From Poronia punctata (lineage: Eukaryota > Ascomycota > Sordariomycetes > Xylariales > Xylariaceae): a stretch of 64,000 bases of DNA. Below the pieces are notes generated by a model. The model was not told the DNA's origin. It ran no database searches and saw only the letters and a program-made list of their open reading frames with translations. The stretch lies in assembly GCA_022579005.1 (NCBI GenBank), contig MU401464.1, positions 57,717-121,716 of the forward strand, written 5' to 3'. Below, piece after piece: positions 37,816 to 48,419 of this stretch. Numbering within the stretch: position 1 is the stretch's first letter; each line of letters starts with the position of its first letter. Position numbers and translations under genes: made by a program.

Positions 37816-38252
37816 GGTGAAACGGTTGTCGGCGTACTACCTAAGCGACTAGACTTGTTGGATGCATACAGGGGGCTCAAGCTCTTTGTGCTTGCTGTCA
37901 GGAGTTTGCTACGTTGGTGGTCTACCTAGTTATTAAATATCCGCTTGATTACGGGAATCGAACCCTTGATTATGTGTCTAGACCATGGCCCCGGTACGAC
38001 ATTGTAAGCTCAGAGACATGGCCGGCGATTTCGGAGTAAACCATATCCCTGTCTTTGACTGCCTTTCCCGTATGACTTGAAGTTTGTAAGATGGAGTAGC
38101 AGGGGCTGATCGAGGTAGACTACTTAATTATTTATGTAGGTAAAATAGTAGTATCGACCACCATGAGAGGAAATCCATGCCCAACTCATATACCTGCGTT
38201 ACTATTATTGTACTATCGTCGATCGATCTCTTACAACACGTTTCACGACACA
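37816..38252. promoter_or_regulatory. Divergent promoter between FSH1-like hydrolase and P450-B
   Basis: 437 bp between two start codons pointing away from each other; it must carry both promoters. It also contains the tRNA-like relic at 37951-37990. Confidence 0.65.
37951..37990 (-). pseudogene. tRNA-like relic
   Basis: On the minus strand, GGGTTCGATTCCC (within 37951-37967) matches the pol III B-box/T-arm exactly, and GGCCATGGTCTAG (37978-37990) resembles a tRNA D-arm start. The two lie too close together for an anticodon arm, and no acceptor stem forms, so this is not a working tRNA. It could be a deleted tRNA gene or a tRNA-derived SINE fragment. Confidence 0.4.
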
Positions 38253-40157
38253 ATGTCGCTTGCTAAAGCAATCACGACCCTCTCCTCCCTCTTGGATGGG
38301 CCAGGGCTCATCACTCGGCTGGGTGTGGCCGTGTTGGTCGGTTCGTTGTCGTCATGTCTGGTGGTTGGTGTCTACCGACTCTACTTTCATCCACTCTCTA
38401 AATTTCCTGGTGATAAGCTGGCTGCGGCCACAGGCTGGGTAGAGACATATCATGACGTCTTTCGAGGCGGCCAGTTTATTTTCAAGCTCGGCGAGTGGCA
38501 CGAGAAATATGGTAAAGATCCCCTTTTGCTACGTCGGAGTCGAATGTTGGATAGAACAGTACAAAAGTACAAAAGTACTAACTCGACACAGGCCCTATTG
38601 TTCGCATTAGTCCATGGGAGGTTCATATCGCCGACCCCGATTTTGTCGACGTATTGTACTCTAGCAATTCGCGATTCGACAAGAAAATCGAATGGAAATA
38701 TCGCTTCGGGATCCCGCATTCAACTTTTGATACCATTGAACACCAGCAGTAAGGTCTTTTTTGATTTTTTTTATCGGTGATGACTTTGTTATCCTGCAAA
38801 ACTCCGTGTTAAGCTTACGATGGACCCAAAGTCACCGCCTACGCCGATCCGCCCTCGCGCCGTTCTTCTCGAAACAGAAGATCGGATTGGTCACGGAATT
38901 CATCAGCTCCAAAGTTCAAAGGCTTTGCGACCGTCTAGAGGAGAAATACAAGGCATCGGGCCAACCTGTTCTCATACACGAATGTTTCACCGCCTTGTCA
39001 TTTGACGTTATAACCTACTATTCTTTCGCCCGGTCTTTCGAGTACATAGAGCTCCCCGACTTCCAGGGACCCTTCACCTCGGCCTTTAAACAGCTCGCAT
39101 CTACATTACATACCATGGGCCATTTCCCCTGGTTGCTGACCGCTTTACAATCCCTGCCAAAGTCGATATCGATAGCGCTAAATCCCCAACTCGCCCACGT
39201 TTTTGAATTTCACGCGGTATGTACTTGCTTTTACTCACTCATCGTTTGGCGCATTTTTTGGGAAACCCACTCTGCTTACTTACGGCATAGACGATCGAGG
39301 ATCAGATCAACGCCATCAAGCGTGGAGATAACGACGCATACAAAGATGTGGCGCACAAAACCGTCTTCAACGAGCTGCTCAACTCGGATCTTCCACCCGA
39401 AGAAAAAGATACGGAACGTGTTAAACAAGAAGGTACGTTTGCCCAACCTTCCTTCAACCGGCCGCGCTATCTATCTATCCGTCTACCTAATCGCCTATCG
39501 AAACTAACCCACGCACGCACAACACACGCAGCCGCATCCATCGTAGGCGGAGGTGTCGAAACGACAGCGACCGCGCTCGCGCAAGCGACATACTACATCT
39601 TGGAGAATCCGCGCGTCAAGGACAAACTAGTAGACGAGCTCAAGTCGGTGTTCCCGGATGCGCGCGAGACGCCCACCCTAGCGACGCTCGAGACCCTGCC
39701 GTATTTCAGCTGCGTGGTGACCGAAGCCCTCCGCATAACGACGGGCATCGCGTCGCGCATGATGCGCAAATCGCGCGACGGGCCGGTCGCCTACGGCGAT
39801 TACTTGATCCCCGACGGCTACTACTTCAGCATGACGACCTATCACACCCACAGGGATACGGCCGTGTGGGAGGCACCAGACGAGTTCAGACCGGAACGCT
39901 GGCAGGGGTCGTCGTCGCCGGTTGCGCTTAACGGCGAGCCCCTTGCCAAATACCATGTGGGCTTCGGACGGGGTCCTCGCATGTGTCTGGGGTTGAACCT
40001 GGCGCGGGCCGAGTTGTTCATCGGATTGGCTGTCCTTTTCCGACGCTGTGATCTGGAACTGTTTGAGTCGACGAGGGAGGCGGTGGATATGAAAGCGGAG
40101 TACGTCATTCCGGTCCCTAGCCTAAAGAGCAAGGGCGTCCAAGTGCTGGTGAAGTAG
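38253..40157 (+). CDS. Cytochrome P450 monooxygenase B
   Basis: Five exons: 38253-38511, 38592-38748, 38832-39216, 39291-39432 and 39532-40157, giving 522 aa. The N-terminal anchor is followed by YRLYFHPLSKFPG, GPIVRISPWEVH, HHRLRRSALAPFFSKQK, the I-helix GGGVETT (about 320-326), EALR (379-382), PERW and the haem loop FGRGPRMCLG (Cys466). Every canonical residue is present. It has the same length as P450-A, and its first intron falls at the same codon and phase (inside the Gly of KYG); the other three introns are not shared, and P450-A's second is absent here. For exon 3 I used the acceptor at 38830-38831 because it restores the family motif. The two genes are old duplicates and probably act at successive or different positions of one scaffold. 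Confidence 0.92.
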
Positions 40158-40702
40158 GCGAGTACCTAGGTAAGTGCATGAATGCGAAGGCGTTGAAAGC
40201 TACTTCTTTTTTGGACTACATATCTTGATAGCAAAACCCTTTGCAGTTGCATTTAAAATTTGAAAAAGAAAGGAAAGCGAAATGGTAATGGCTTGCATTG
40301 ACCTGTTTAAAATATTGAAGTTTGGTAAAAAATCCTGCACAAATCTAGGTTAGGTTAACAATACAGAGCCGACCAGGTGTGGGATTACTGTAAATATTGA
40401 GTGTGTAAGAGTGGACCCTCTATTACCTAGATCTTCATTTTCTAACCCACTCTAGGTTAGAGTAGATCGTTCTTGTAAAGTAAAATAGGTACCTACTCTA
40501 GTCTAACCTATGTAGGTATCGACCCGGGACTGCCCACGACTCTCCACCTTTTGCTACATCAGCCTGCATTTGAGCTAATGACGCGCATTAGACTAGATGA
40601 TGAGCAAGCTAAAGCCCGCACTCTAGTCTAGTCTCGGATTAGAAGAAAAATAGCCCAGTGCGCAGTGTGGAATCACCATAGTCCAGAGTCCAGACTACTA
40701 TT
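40158..40702. other. Intergenic, convergent ends of P450-B and the bZIP-ankyrin gene
   Basis: About 545 bp, AT-rich with TAGGT words; presumably two 3' UTRs. No gene seen. Confidence 0.6.
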
Positions 40703-42144
40703 TCATTTCTTACACTTCGCTCTCCTCGATAAGTCTCCGCCATGATTCACTAGCGCTTGCACGATATCCAATGAACCTGTCGAGATACCAAGGTGCACAG
40801 GCGTCCAACCGCGCATGTTGGTGGCGTTGGGATTGGCCCCATGCTCGAGGAGACGCAGCACCACGTCCAGCTGTTGCGTCTGTGTGGCAAGATGTAGTGC
40901 CGTGTTTCCCTCGCTGTCCGGTTCGTCTACCATGACACCGCTCGCCAGGATGATGCCCACGACGCTCTCCTGGCCGTGTTCTGCCGCTATATGCAGCGAC
41001 GTCTGGTATGTCGCCTGACTTGCCTCGTCGCTGTAAAACCGATCGGCTCCGGCCGGCGAGGGCTGCCGGTTCTCGTTGTCAACCTCGCCGCCGCCTTTGG
41101 TCTTGTCCTTACTACAGTTGCTCCTGCGGCTGCTTTGCGCTATCTGCGTATGTGATAGGCTTGGCCGGTGCTCCCGCGTCTGTGAAATGGCCGCCTTGGT
41201 AGTTAACTACCGTGTCAGTCGGGTCGATACTTTTGAGCCAGACTTTGACGAGAGACAGGATAGGAGAGAGGATGAAGGGCTGACAGACCTCGTCGCCCCA
41301 GTTGCCTAAGCTGGAAAGGTCGTAGGCGGATTTGTAATCACACATGCCGCTACTACTATTCAAGTGAGTGGACGGGCCGTGCGATCTAACTGCCGCCATG
41401 TGCTTGTTCGTCCCTGCGACAGGAGACTCGACAAACATGAGCGGGTCTAATAGATTGCCCAGCGCTGACGAGGAGGCGAAGTCGGGTTGGAAGAGTGTCG
41501 GCCTGCGAGGTTGTCAACCAGCCTACTATTAATTAGACCATTCACACTTCCCGCCCCCATGGAGCGAGCGAGCCAAGTCCTGACTAACATGAGAGTGAGT
41601 GACGGCGCCATCATGTAATGGTCGTTCTGAGACAAGTTCCCTACTCGACGGTCTCCTGACTGCCGCTGCGGTGTCATGTCGGAATTAGGTGTGGCAACCA
41701 ACGGGCTGCTGGAGGATGAAGTACTCGCGAGAGACGGGCTATGTCGATTTTGCCACGGATATGTCGAGTGAGCTGAGAGCTCTTCGGACGCCATCCGTTG
41801 CTTCATATCCGATGTTAACTGGGCCGGCGATGAAGTGGCCTTTGCCTTTGCCTTTGCCTTTGCCTTCCCCTTTCCCTTGCCGCTACCGTTACCGTTGTCG
41901 TCTCCCGCTTGTGTCGCAAAACGTGCGCGCAACGGTGTAGGCGACGTATCATCATGCGAGACGCGCTCTTGAGAAGCGACATTAGATTGCGGGTCTTGAA
42001 ACTCCTTCTTCCCTAAATCACATGATTAATTAGTCCCGCGGGGCTATTTATCAGCGCGGGGAGGGTGTCTTTACACCGGAAGCGCCTCTGTGCATTCCGA
42101 TTCTGAAGCCGTCGGCGTTCGAATTTGTCGGAAGTCGAGTCCAT
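40703..42144 (-). CDS. bZIP-ankyrin transcription factor, ToxE/Aps2-type cluster regulator
   Basis: Four exons: 42144-42075, 42012-41589, 41502-41113 and 41030-40703, giving 403 aa. The N-terminus is a bZIP basic region, ERRRLQNRNAQRRFR (residues 9-23), with the invariant Asn15-x7-Arg23 spacing. No leucine heptads follow; instead there is a polar stretch with a GKGKGKAKAKAKAK run encoded by a TTTGCC-type repeat. The C-terminus has three ankyrin repeats (TSLHIAAEHGQ, NTALHLATQTQQ, WTPVHLGISTGS). A basic region without a zipper plus ankyrin repeats is the layout of ToxE (HC-toxin) and Aps2 (apicidin), which activate their own clusters. The first intron uses GTAAAG at 42074; the adjacent GTGTAA breaks the frame. 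The first exon is only 70 nt and easily missed. Likely the pathway-specific activator here. Confidence 0.88.
41839..41883. repeat. In-gene TTTGCC-type simple repeat
   Basis: Tandem TTTGCC/TTTCCC hexamers inside exon 2 of the bZIP-ankyrin gene; on the coding strand they encode alternating Gly/Ala-Lys. They keep the reading frame, since units are multiples of three, and may vary in copy number between strains. Confidence 0.7.
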
Positions 42145-43183
42145 GGAAATCATGACAGTCGTCGGATCCGCGTTGAAGAAGGGGCTTGCAAATGCGCTGG
42201 TCTACACCGACGGTTATGATGCGACAGGATAACAATATATTTCACCGGTAACCGACACTTTTGCGGACAAACCCTTCCAGGGGAAGGAATATGCATGTTT
42301 CCCTGCAGTCATGATTCATGCTACGCTTCATGGCTGCGAAATGTTGCCTCTCACGCGCTGATGCGTCCCAGAGCGAAATTAAACTCGAGGTATCGTCTCA
42401 CCCCCCGGGCCCTGGCTGCGTTGAAAAGACAAAAGATCCCAGCAGTTCTTTTATCAAGGTGCGCGGTAGGGTGGGGGGATAAGCTCACAGGGCATTATTC
42501 TAGGGTTAATCCCCTCCGACTTGGCCGCTTTATCTCCCTTGGGCCTTGCCTGGCCATTACCCCTGAATATCCACTAGTGCGGGGTTGAGGATGCGTGGGG
42601 CGGCTGCGTCCAGGACTCCAGATGGCGTAGATATTAGAACCAACTAATGCGCATATACAGGGGTCTCCAAAAGGAGGCTCTATTACATAAAGTACATGGG
42701 ACTCATAGGCAGGCCCAGGCGACACTTGAATCCTACCTGACACAGCACACCTCACCCTCGGCAACCAGATAACCTTATGATGCAAGCGAGCGGCGTATAC
42801 TAGGCCCCAGGGGTCCCTACCATTTTCGATTACCTACTCTCTCTCTCTCTCTCTCACTCGGTGTGTTGCATCGGGCTATGCATAGCTTACCGCCTGTTTC
42901 TGCACCTGTTCTAGAGCCCGTCCCCTTCGCGTAAAGGCACCTTGTCATCTTCGAGGGTACGGAGGCCAAGCCCTAGCATAAGAGCTTACAAATCCACCGG
43001 AACCCCTTGGCGGTCTGTGGTTGATTCGTTGACCGGATATTTTTCACACGTCTTAGTATAAGAATTGTCCAGGCCTCACATGCAAGTGTTATTATCCCCC
43101 TTGACTTCTCTACTCGTACCAAACTACCTTAGTGTCTAGCCCTCAGACAACCTCGAGAGCTTCCATCAAAAAGAAACCACAAC
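42145..43183. promoter_or_regulatory. Divergent promoter between the regulator and the Nor-1-like SDR
   Basis: About 1.04 kb between two start codons pointing apart. It includes a CT microsatellite near 42837-42856. An open frame at 42295-42588 has no motifs. It should hold both promoters. Confidence 0.55.
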
Positions 43184-44243
43184 ATGTTTCCCACCACCAT
43201 CCTTATCACCGGTGCCAACCGAGGTAAGTACCCTACCCTTTTCCTATTCCGTTGCCCTTTAGGTCAACACACAGCCGTCACCTCGCGGATGCTTCTGGGT
43301 CTAGTTCTACTGTCCTAACACCCCAACCAGGCCTTGGACGCGCCCTCGCCGAGGCGTATCTGTCTCGCCCCGACCACATCGTCATCGGCGCTGTACGCGA
43401 CGAGTCACACCCTACAGCCCAATCTCTCAAAGAGTTCAAGGCTGCATCCGGAAGCCGTGTGATCCTAGTAAAGATCGCCAGTGATTCCGAGACGGACGCG
43501 GCGGCGGCAGTCGATGCCATCAAGGCGGCAGGCGTGTCTTTGCTGGACGTGGTGATTGCCAACGCCGGCATCTCTGGAAGCTTTGCGCGCCTCGAGGACA
43601 TTAACATGAAGGACTTCAAGGAGTTCTTCGAGGTCAACACGTATTCCGTCATGCGGCTCTACATCGCCGTGTACCCGCTACTCAAGGCGGCCGCCGACGC
43701 CAAGGGCCAGGGCCACCCCAAGTTCATCGGCATCAGCACCGTGGCATCCCGCATCGCCAACCTGGAGGAGAACGTCCCTTTCATGCTCGGCAGCTACGGC
43801 GCTAGCAAGGCCGCCGTGAACTACGTCGTGCGTCGCGCTCATACCGAGAACGAGTGGCTTCAGGCCTTCCTCTTGGAACCCGGGTAAGTACCGCACTTCG
43901 GCTTATACTTACTTTTCAAAGCACCATGATTTCTATGGGATGGATTAGGAGTACTTAAGTAAATACTAATGCCATTGGCTCGTCATCTAGTGTCATCCAA
44001 ACCGACATGGGCAACTCGAGCTGCCACTTCTTTGGCTGGCCGGAAGCTCCGATCAAAGTCAGCGACAGCGTTGCAGGTCTTGTAAAGATAGTGAGTCAAC
44101 CCCTGTTAAAACTATTATATATAATTTTGACATCGAACTGTCCCCCTTACTGACGCTGGTACTTATTATAGATTGATGGATCTTCTCGTGAGGCCACCTC
44201 TGGCAAGTTTTTCGATTACCTAGGTGCCGAACAGAAATACTGA
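43184..44243 (+). CDS. Short-chain dehydrogenase/reductase, norsolorinic-acid-ketoreductase-like
   Basis: Four exons: 43184-43223, 43331-43883, 43991-44090 and 44172-44243, giving 254 aa, typical for a classical SDR. The NAD(P)-binding motif TGANRGLG (residues 9-16) is split by intron 1; NAG (91-93) and the catalytic pair Tyr169/Lys173 in SYGASK are intact, and LEPGVIQTDMG closes the fold. It is closest in pattern to the Nor-1/AflD-like ketoreductases and C-factor-like SDRs. It lies divergently next to the bZIP-ankyrin regulator, which makes it the likely right-hand end of the active cluster. Role: oxidation or reduction of a keto/hydroxy group on the product, not determinable further. Confidence 0.9.
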
Positions 44244-46122
44244 GGTGGAACTGGGGGACTTACTTACTTGGTCATGCCGGCTTGGTGAAAGGGCTTGTAA
44301 TACTGTAGACTGGCTTCAGGATAGTGCAATAAGAGAGAGTTACCTCATGAAATTACTTTACATGCACGTACCAACTAATAACTACATGTAGGTTGTCAGT
44401 TACTCGCTCGCTGGCAGGGGATGTGCGTACTTTGATGAATGAATGACTTATACGTTAGAGACTAGTCAAGTTAGTAGGGTTAGTAGGGTTATGGTTTGCC
44501 AATCCCGAAGGCAACTAACCCCCTAGTCTAGATCAGTTGGACCATTCACATCATCCGGAGCTATCCTTGGTCTTTCTGACAGGGGTTCTTCCAAAGGTCT
44601 CGTTAAACTTATGAGTCGGAATGTATCAGCTTAGGTACCTACCACTGCCCGCGATGAATCACTTTATTTGTTGTTCCACATTTATACCAACTTTAGTGGT
44701 GAGAATGCCAGCCCCTGATTGAAAGAGATGCTGTTTGGTGACTACCATGCCTCGTAGTAACATGAATATTCCTCACATTTAACGCGGGAAAGGCAAGGTA
44801 TTAGACGTTGTATCCTTGGGAGATCAGGCTGGCAATCCACTACCTAACTACTTACTTAGGTATACTCACATCTTTCTATAGAGCAGCCCATGTTGTCTTT
44901 TAGAATTGTTTAGGAAATCTGAGAGATATCTAGATACGTCCACGTCACGTCACGTACCTATAGTAGATAGTTGATAACTACTTAAGTTGCCGGATACTAC
45001 TAAGCCACTATTTGTCGTCTTAGACTTTACGAGCTAGGCTAATATCTTTCGTTTTGTTCCCAGTGACCTCAAGAAACACAGCAATGACGATCGATATCTG
45101 GCACAAGTGACCCAACAGGTTTACCTAACGCATTGGGCTTGTAAATTGTCACAGATGCCGAAAAGGGGCTTCTCCGACTCTAGGAGTACCGCTTTTCTAA
45201 TTTTTTATACAGTGTTGGTATAGAAGCTTTGAAGACTAGAGGTTCTAGCATCCCGGAATAAAGTCACTGCCTAGGTAGCAATGCTGTTTAAAAATCCCTT
45301 TAAGGATTACTTGATGATGAGTTACTGGAAATATGTATTCAAAAAGTAAAAGCTACTTTACGTAAATCAGTTCTATCACTTAAGATACCTATGTAAATTT
45401 GTAAAATCACGCCCAGTATTAATGGGTAAGTTATAAGACCATAATATCTATCAGGACAGGTCAAGAGTGTGTTGTCTGGACTACTCGTACATCAACCTTG
45501 TGTGTGTGTGTGTGTTGGCCGACTACGACTAAGCGATCAATTTCTTCAACCAAGGCCGCAATCGTCTCCATGTCCATGAAATCCGTGTCTCGAATCTCGA
45601 TCCCCGTTTCTCTTCTCCCGCCCTGCCTCTGCGACACGACAAAAGGACAGATATCTAACACGCCCTCTTGACTTGTTACTGCCGTTTGAAAAACCGACCT
45701 CGTTGTAACGAGGGCAGCAGATGAGCCATAGGGGTAAGTAGGCAGGGTCAATGCCGTACAGGTTTATTTTGGAACCTAAAGCCATAACTACTTAAGTATA
45801 GGGGGTCGTTGCAGATTTAACGTTTTACTATCTAGTTCTACACGCTAATCTCTAACGGGACAGGCTCGTGTTTCAACCCCTATCCGAATAAAGCAAGTGG
45901 TGGTTCCTCGCAACTGCTTCCTCGCAAACATACAGTCTTTGCTTACCTCGAGGCTGGCTAAGTACTTACTTTAGCTACCCGGCGCGGGCGACTGGTTGGG
46001 TAGAATATAAAGCGATTCCGGATGTAGTCTAGCGTGTAGAGCTGTCTAGTGAAACTTAGTCGTCCCGATTGACCCGCAATCCCTCCAACCCATTCGATCT
46101 GTCCATTGGGAAGAGAAAAAAG
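44244..46122. other. Intergenic region, right border of the cluster
   Basis: About 1.9 kb without a credible intact gene. It holds a GT microsatellite near 45500-45513, TAGGTA words and the CRE-like doublet at 44941-44955. Overlapping minus-strand frames at 45461-45785 look protein-like in places but match no family I know. Confidence 0.5.
44941..44955. promoter_or_regulatory. CRE-like doublet (CACGTCACGTCACGT)
   Basis: Two overlapping TGACGT cores, the classic bZIP half-site, in direct repeat. It lies 3' of the SDR gene and over 1 kb from the next start, so its use as a control site is doubtful. Confidence 0.25.
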
Positions 46123-47276
46123 ATGAACACCGAACTGTCCTCTCGGCCAGTGACCAGCACACATAGGAAGTTCCAACGGCTGTTGGACATGCCGCCTGCG
46201 ACGTAAGAAAATGCGACGAGAAACAGCCCGTGTGTGATGGCTGTGAGACCCTTGTTATTGCTTGCTACTATGGCCCACGAGAAGCCCCTGTGGATGGATG
46301 GGTGGTGGCGCGAGGCAGGACGAAATGGCCGACTACCTATTTGAAACGCAAGGTCAAGGAGAGGGGGTCATAGACGTTTGGTAAACCACAACGCTAATAA
46401 CGCTGCCACCGACGCCGTCCCACCCCTTACCTACACAGGCTTGGAAGCGACTCTCACCGGTGACACTCAGTACAAGATCTGCCGCGTCGCCGTCTGGCAC
46501 GGATATGGAGTTGCCCTCGAGTACCCTCGATGCCGATTCCCCACCACGCGGCAGCTGCAAACTCGCACCCCCCCCCCCCCCCCCCGTCGTCCGTCGGGAT
46601 TCCGATTCCGCCGCGCAGGGTCAATTCGAGGACACCGTCCTCATCATGTTCTACATCGAACATGTCCTCCCTTTCCTGTCCCGCTTCTATCAGCCCCCGC
46701 TGCTCCAGGGCGGGAAGAGGGTGGATATTAGACATGATGACCAACAGTCCCGTTGTCCGTCGAGCTACACAGATCAAGGGCTCGTTGGAGACACAGCTTG
46801 CCGTACTGCAGACAAGTGCGGCATCCGACTCAAACGAAGAAAACGGCGTTTTCCGCCTGTTCTCTACCAGGGATGGGGCACGGGTAAAGCAGAAACCGTT
46901 GGTCACTCTTGCTTGGGCCCACGCAGCTCTCATATACCACTTTGTCGTAGTTTTGGGCTGGCAACCTGCTAATGCGGAGATCCGCCACCACGTGATGCAG
47001 ATCATCGAAGGCTCTGCATGTAGGATCACGCCTCCGGCATTACTAAGGACAACGATTTGGCCTCTGTCTATCGCAGGCTGCCTTGCAGAAGCCGGGCCGG
47101 CAAATCAAGTGTGCAGTATCCTGGAAAGTCTACAACCGAATAGCGTCTCTGGCACTGTCACCAAGGCACTTGAGATGATGAAGAATGTATGGAGTAGTAG
47201 CAACTCGGAAGAAATCACAAGTCGTGACTTGGCATCCTGTTTTCGCATTCAGGGGGATATGGTACTTTTGGTTTGA
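46123..47276 (+). pseudogene. Decayed Zn2Cys6 transcription factor gene
   Basis: A Zn(II)2Cys6 DNA-binding domain is readable from 46181: CWTCRLRRKK, then CDEKQPVCDGC and ETLVIAC, with perfect 2-6-6-2-6 Cys spacing. An extra A in the run at about 46207-46210 breaks the frame in the middle of the motif. The ATG at 46123 is in yet another frame. Further shifts follow before WMDG and near 46715, between FYIEHVLPFLSRFYQPPLLQGGK and GWILDMM. The C-terminal part (LAWAHAALIYHFVVVLGWQP to SCFRIQGDMVLLV) is the normal end of fungal-specific transcription factor domain 2, but the middle of that domain is largely missing. An 18-nt C tract interrupts it at 46568-46585. It was probably once a regulator with a full-length domain; now dead. 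Confidence 0.85.
46568..46585. repeat. C homopolymer, 18 nt
   Basis: Eighteen consecutive C residues inside the decayed Zn2Cys6 gene. Confidence 0.8.
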
Positions 47277-47454
47277 AGAACAATCCAGCACTCTGTGGCA
47301 GGTCACATGCGTCACTTCACTTTCATGCTACATGATGCAAAAGCTCCAAACATGAAATTGAGTAGTAGTACGACACTGGTGTTGAATAAGTACCTACTTG
47401 GTCTTAAAGACACAGCGAAATACGACAACGTCGCTGCAGCCTAATTAATTGCCT

Positions 47455-48234
47455 TTAGAACTTGACAAAGCCCTTTCCCTTGACAAAGGTAGCTTCCCAT
47501 GGCAGATTGCCCTCATGCTTTACGAGCTCGGCGTAGAATTCCGCGCGGGCGGGGCCATCGAGATGTATACCCTTGATCTTGCCATCCTCGGTGCGTTCGT
47601 CGGCATAGAAAAATCTGCCAGGCAAAGCAAAGTCAGACGAGGATTACAGATCACAGAGGCTAAACCCAGTGCTGTTATTTCTAGAACGGGAGACGACTCA
47701 CCTGCATCCGTCGGGCTCGTACAAGGCGTCTGTCACACCAATCCAATAGGCAGCAGCGGCCTTGCCGATACCATGGTTCTGCATCATAGAAACTGGCAGA
47801 ACAAGCCGATTCAGGATATTGCCGGTGTAAATGAAGGTCTTCTTGGTGCCAGCAGGTAACTTGTCCCAGGCGGCGAGAGCTTCCTGAGCAGCGGCGTAAG
47901 TGCTGACGGTATTGACGTTCAGGTCGGCGGCAACGCCGTGTGCCGTGCGGGAAAGTACCCGGTGCTGGGCGGGCGGCGGCGTGAGGCCAGGCGCGTTGTA
48001 CACGACGACGCTGGGGACGGTGTTGAACTCGGCCTCGACGGCCTGGAAAATGGCCGGCATGGACTCGGGCTCCATCAAATCGGCCTGCAACGAGTAATAA
48101 CCTTTCTCGTCGATGCCATTGGTACCCTTCATCGAAGCAATGGCTACCTTGTATCCGTCGGCGGCAAACTTGTCTTCCACGCTGGTGCCGATACGCGGGC
48201 CAGCGCCGAGAATAAGGATAACGGGGGCAGACAT
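47455..48234 (-). CDS. Atypical short-chain dehydrogenase/reductase-like protein
   Basis: Two exons, 48234-47702 and 47614-47455, giving 230 aa. The Rossmann start VILILGAGPRIG (residues 5-16) is a variant of TGxxxGxG, and the fold continues through SLQADL and VVYNAPG. At the usual YxxxK site the sequence is NHGIGK: Lys158 is kept, but position 154 is His instead of the catalytic Tyr, and TGN stands where the active Ser is expected. It may bind NAD(P)H but is unlikely to work as a classical SDR. It could be a divergent family, since the frame is fully intact, or a gene at the start of decay, since both neighbours are pseudogenes. The start follows MSAPVILILG; the open frame continues upstream only through the minisatellite. 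Confidence 0.8.
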
Positions 48235-48244
48235 GGTGGTTGAA

Positions 48245-48419
48245 GATGGATGAAGAAGGTTGGAGAGAAGATGGATGAAGAAGGTTGGAAAGAAGATGGA
48301 TGAAGAAGGTTGGAAAGCAGATGGATGAAGAAGGTTGGAAAGAAGATGGACGAAGAAGGTTGGAGAGAAGATGGATGAAGAAGATTGGAAAGAAGATGGA
48401 TGAAGAAGGTTGGAAAAGA
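48245..48419. repeat. 25-bp minisatellite, about seven units
   Basis: Seven near-identical tandem copies of a 25-bp unit (GATGGATGAAGAAGGTTGG plus six bases), differing at a few positions. The array starts only about 10 bp upstream of the SDR start codon (minus strand), so it forms the 5' leader or core promoter of that gene. Confidence 0.9.

Noticed and set aside
44941..44955. CRE-like doublet as an operator for the bZIP-ankyrin regulator
   Set aside because: It is downstream of the SDR gene and not near any cluster start; kept only as a low-confidence site.
45461..45785. Protein-like minus-strand frames at the right edge of the cluster
   Set aside because: The sense-looking stretch changes frame and ends without a known motif. 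It could be a gene remnant, but no family could be named.
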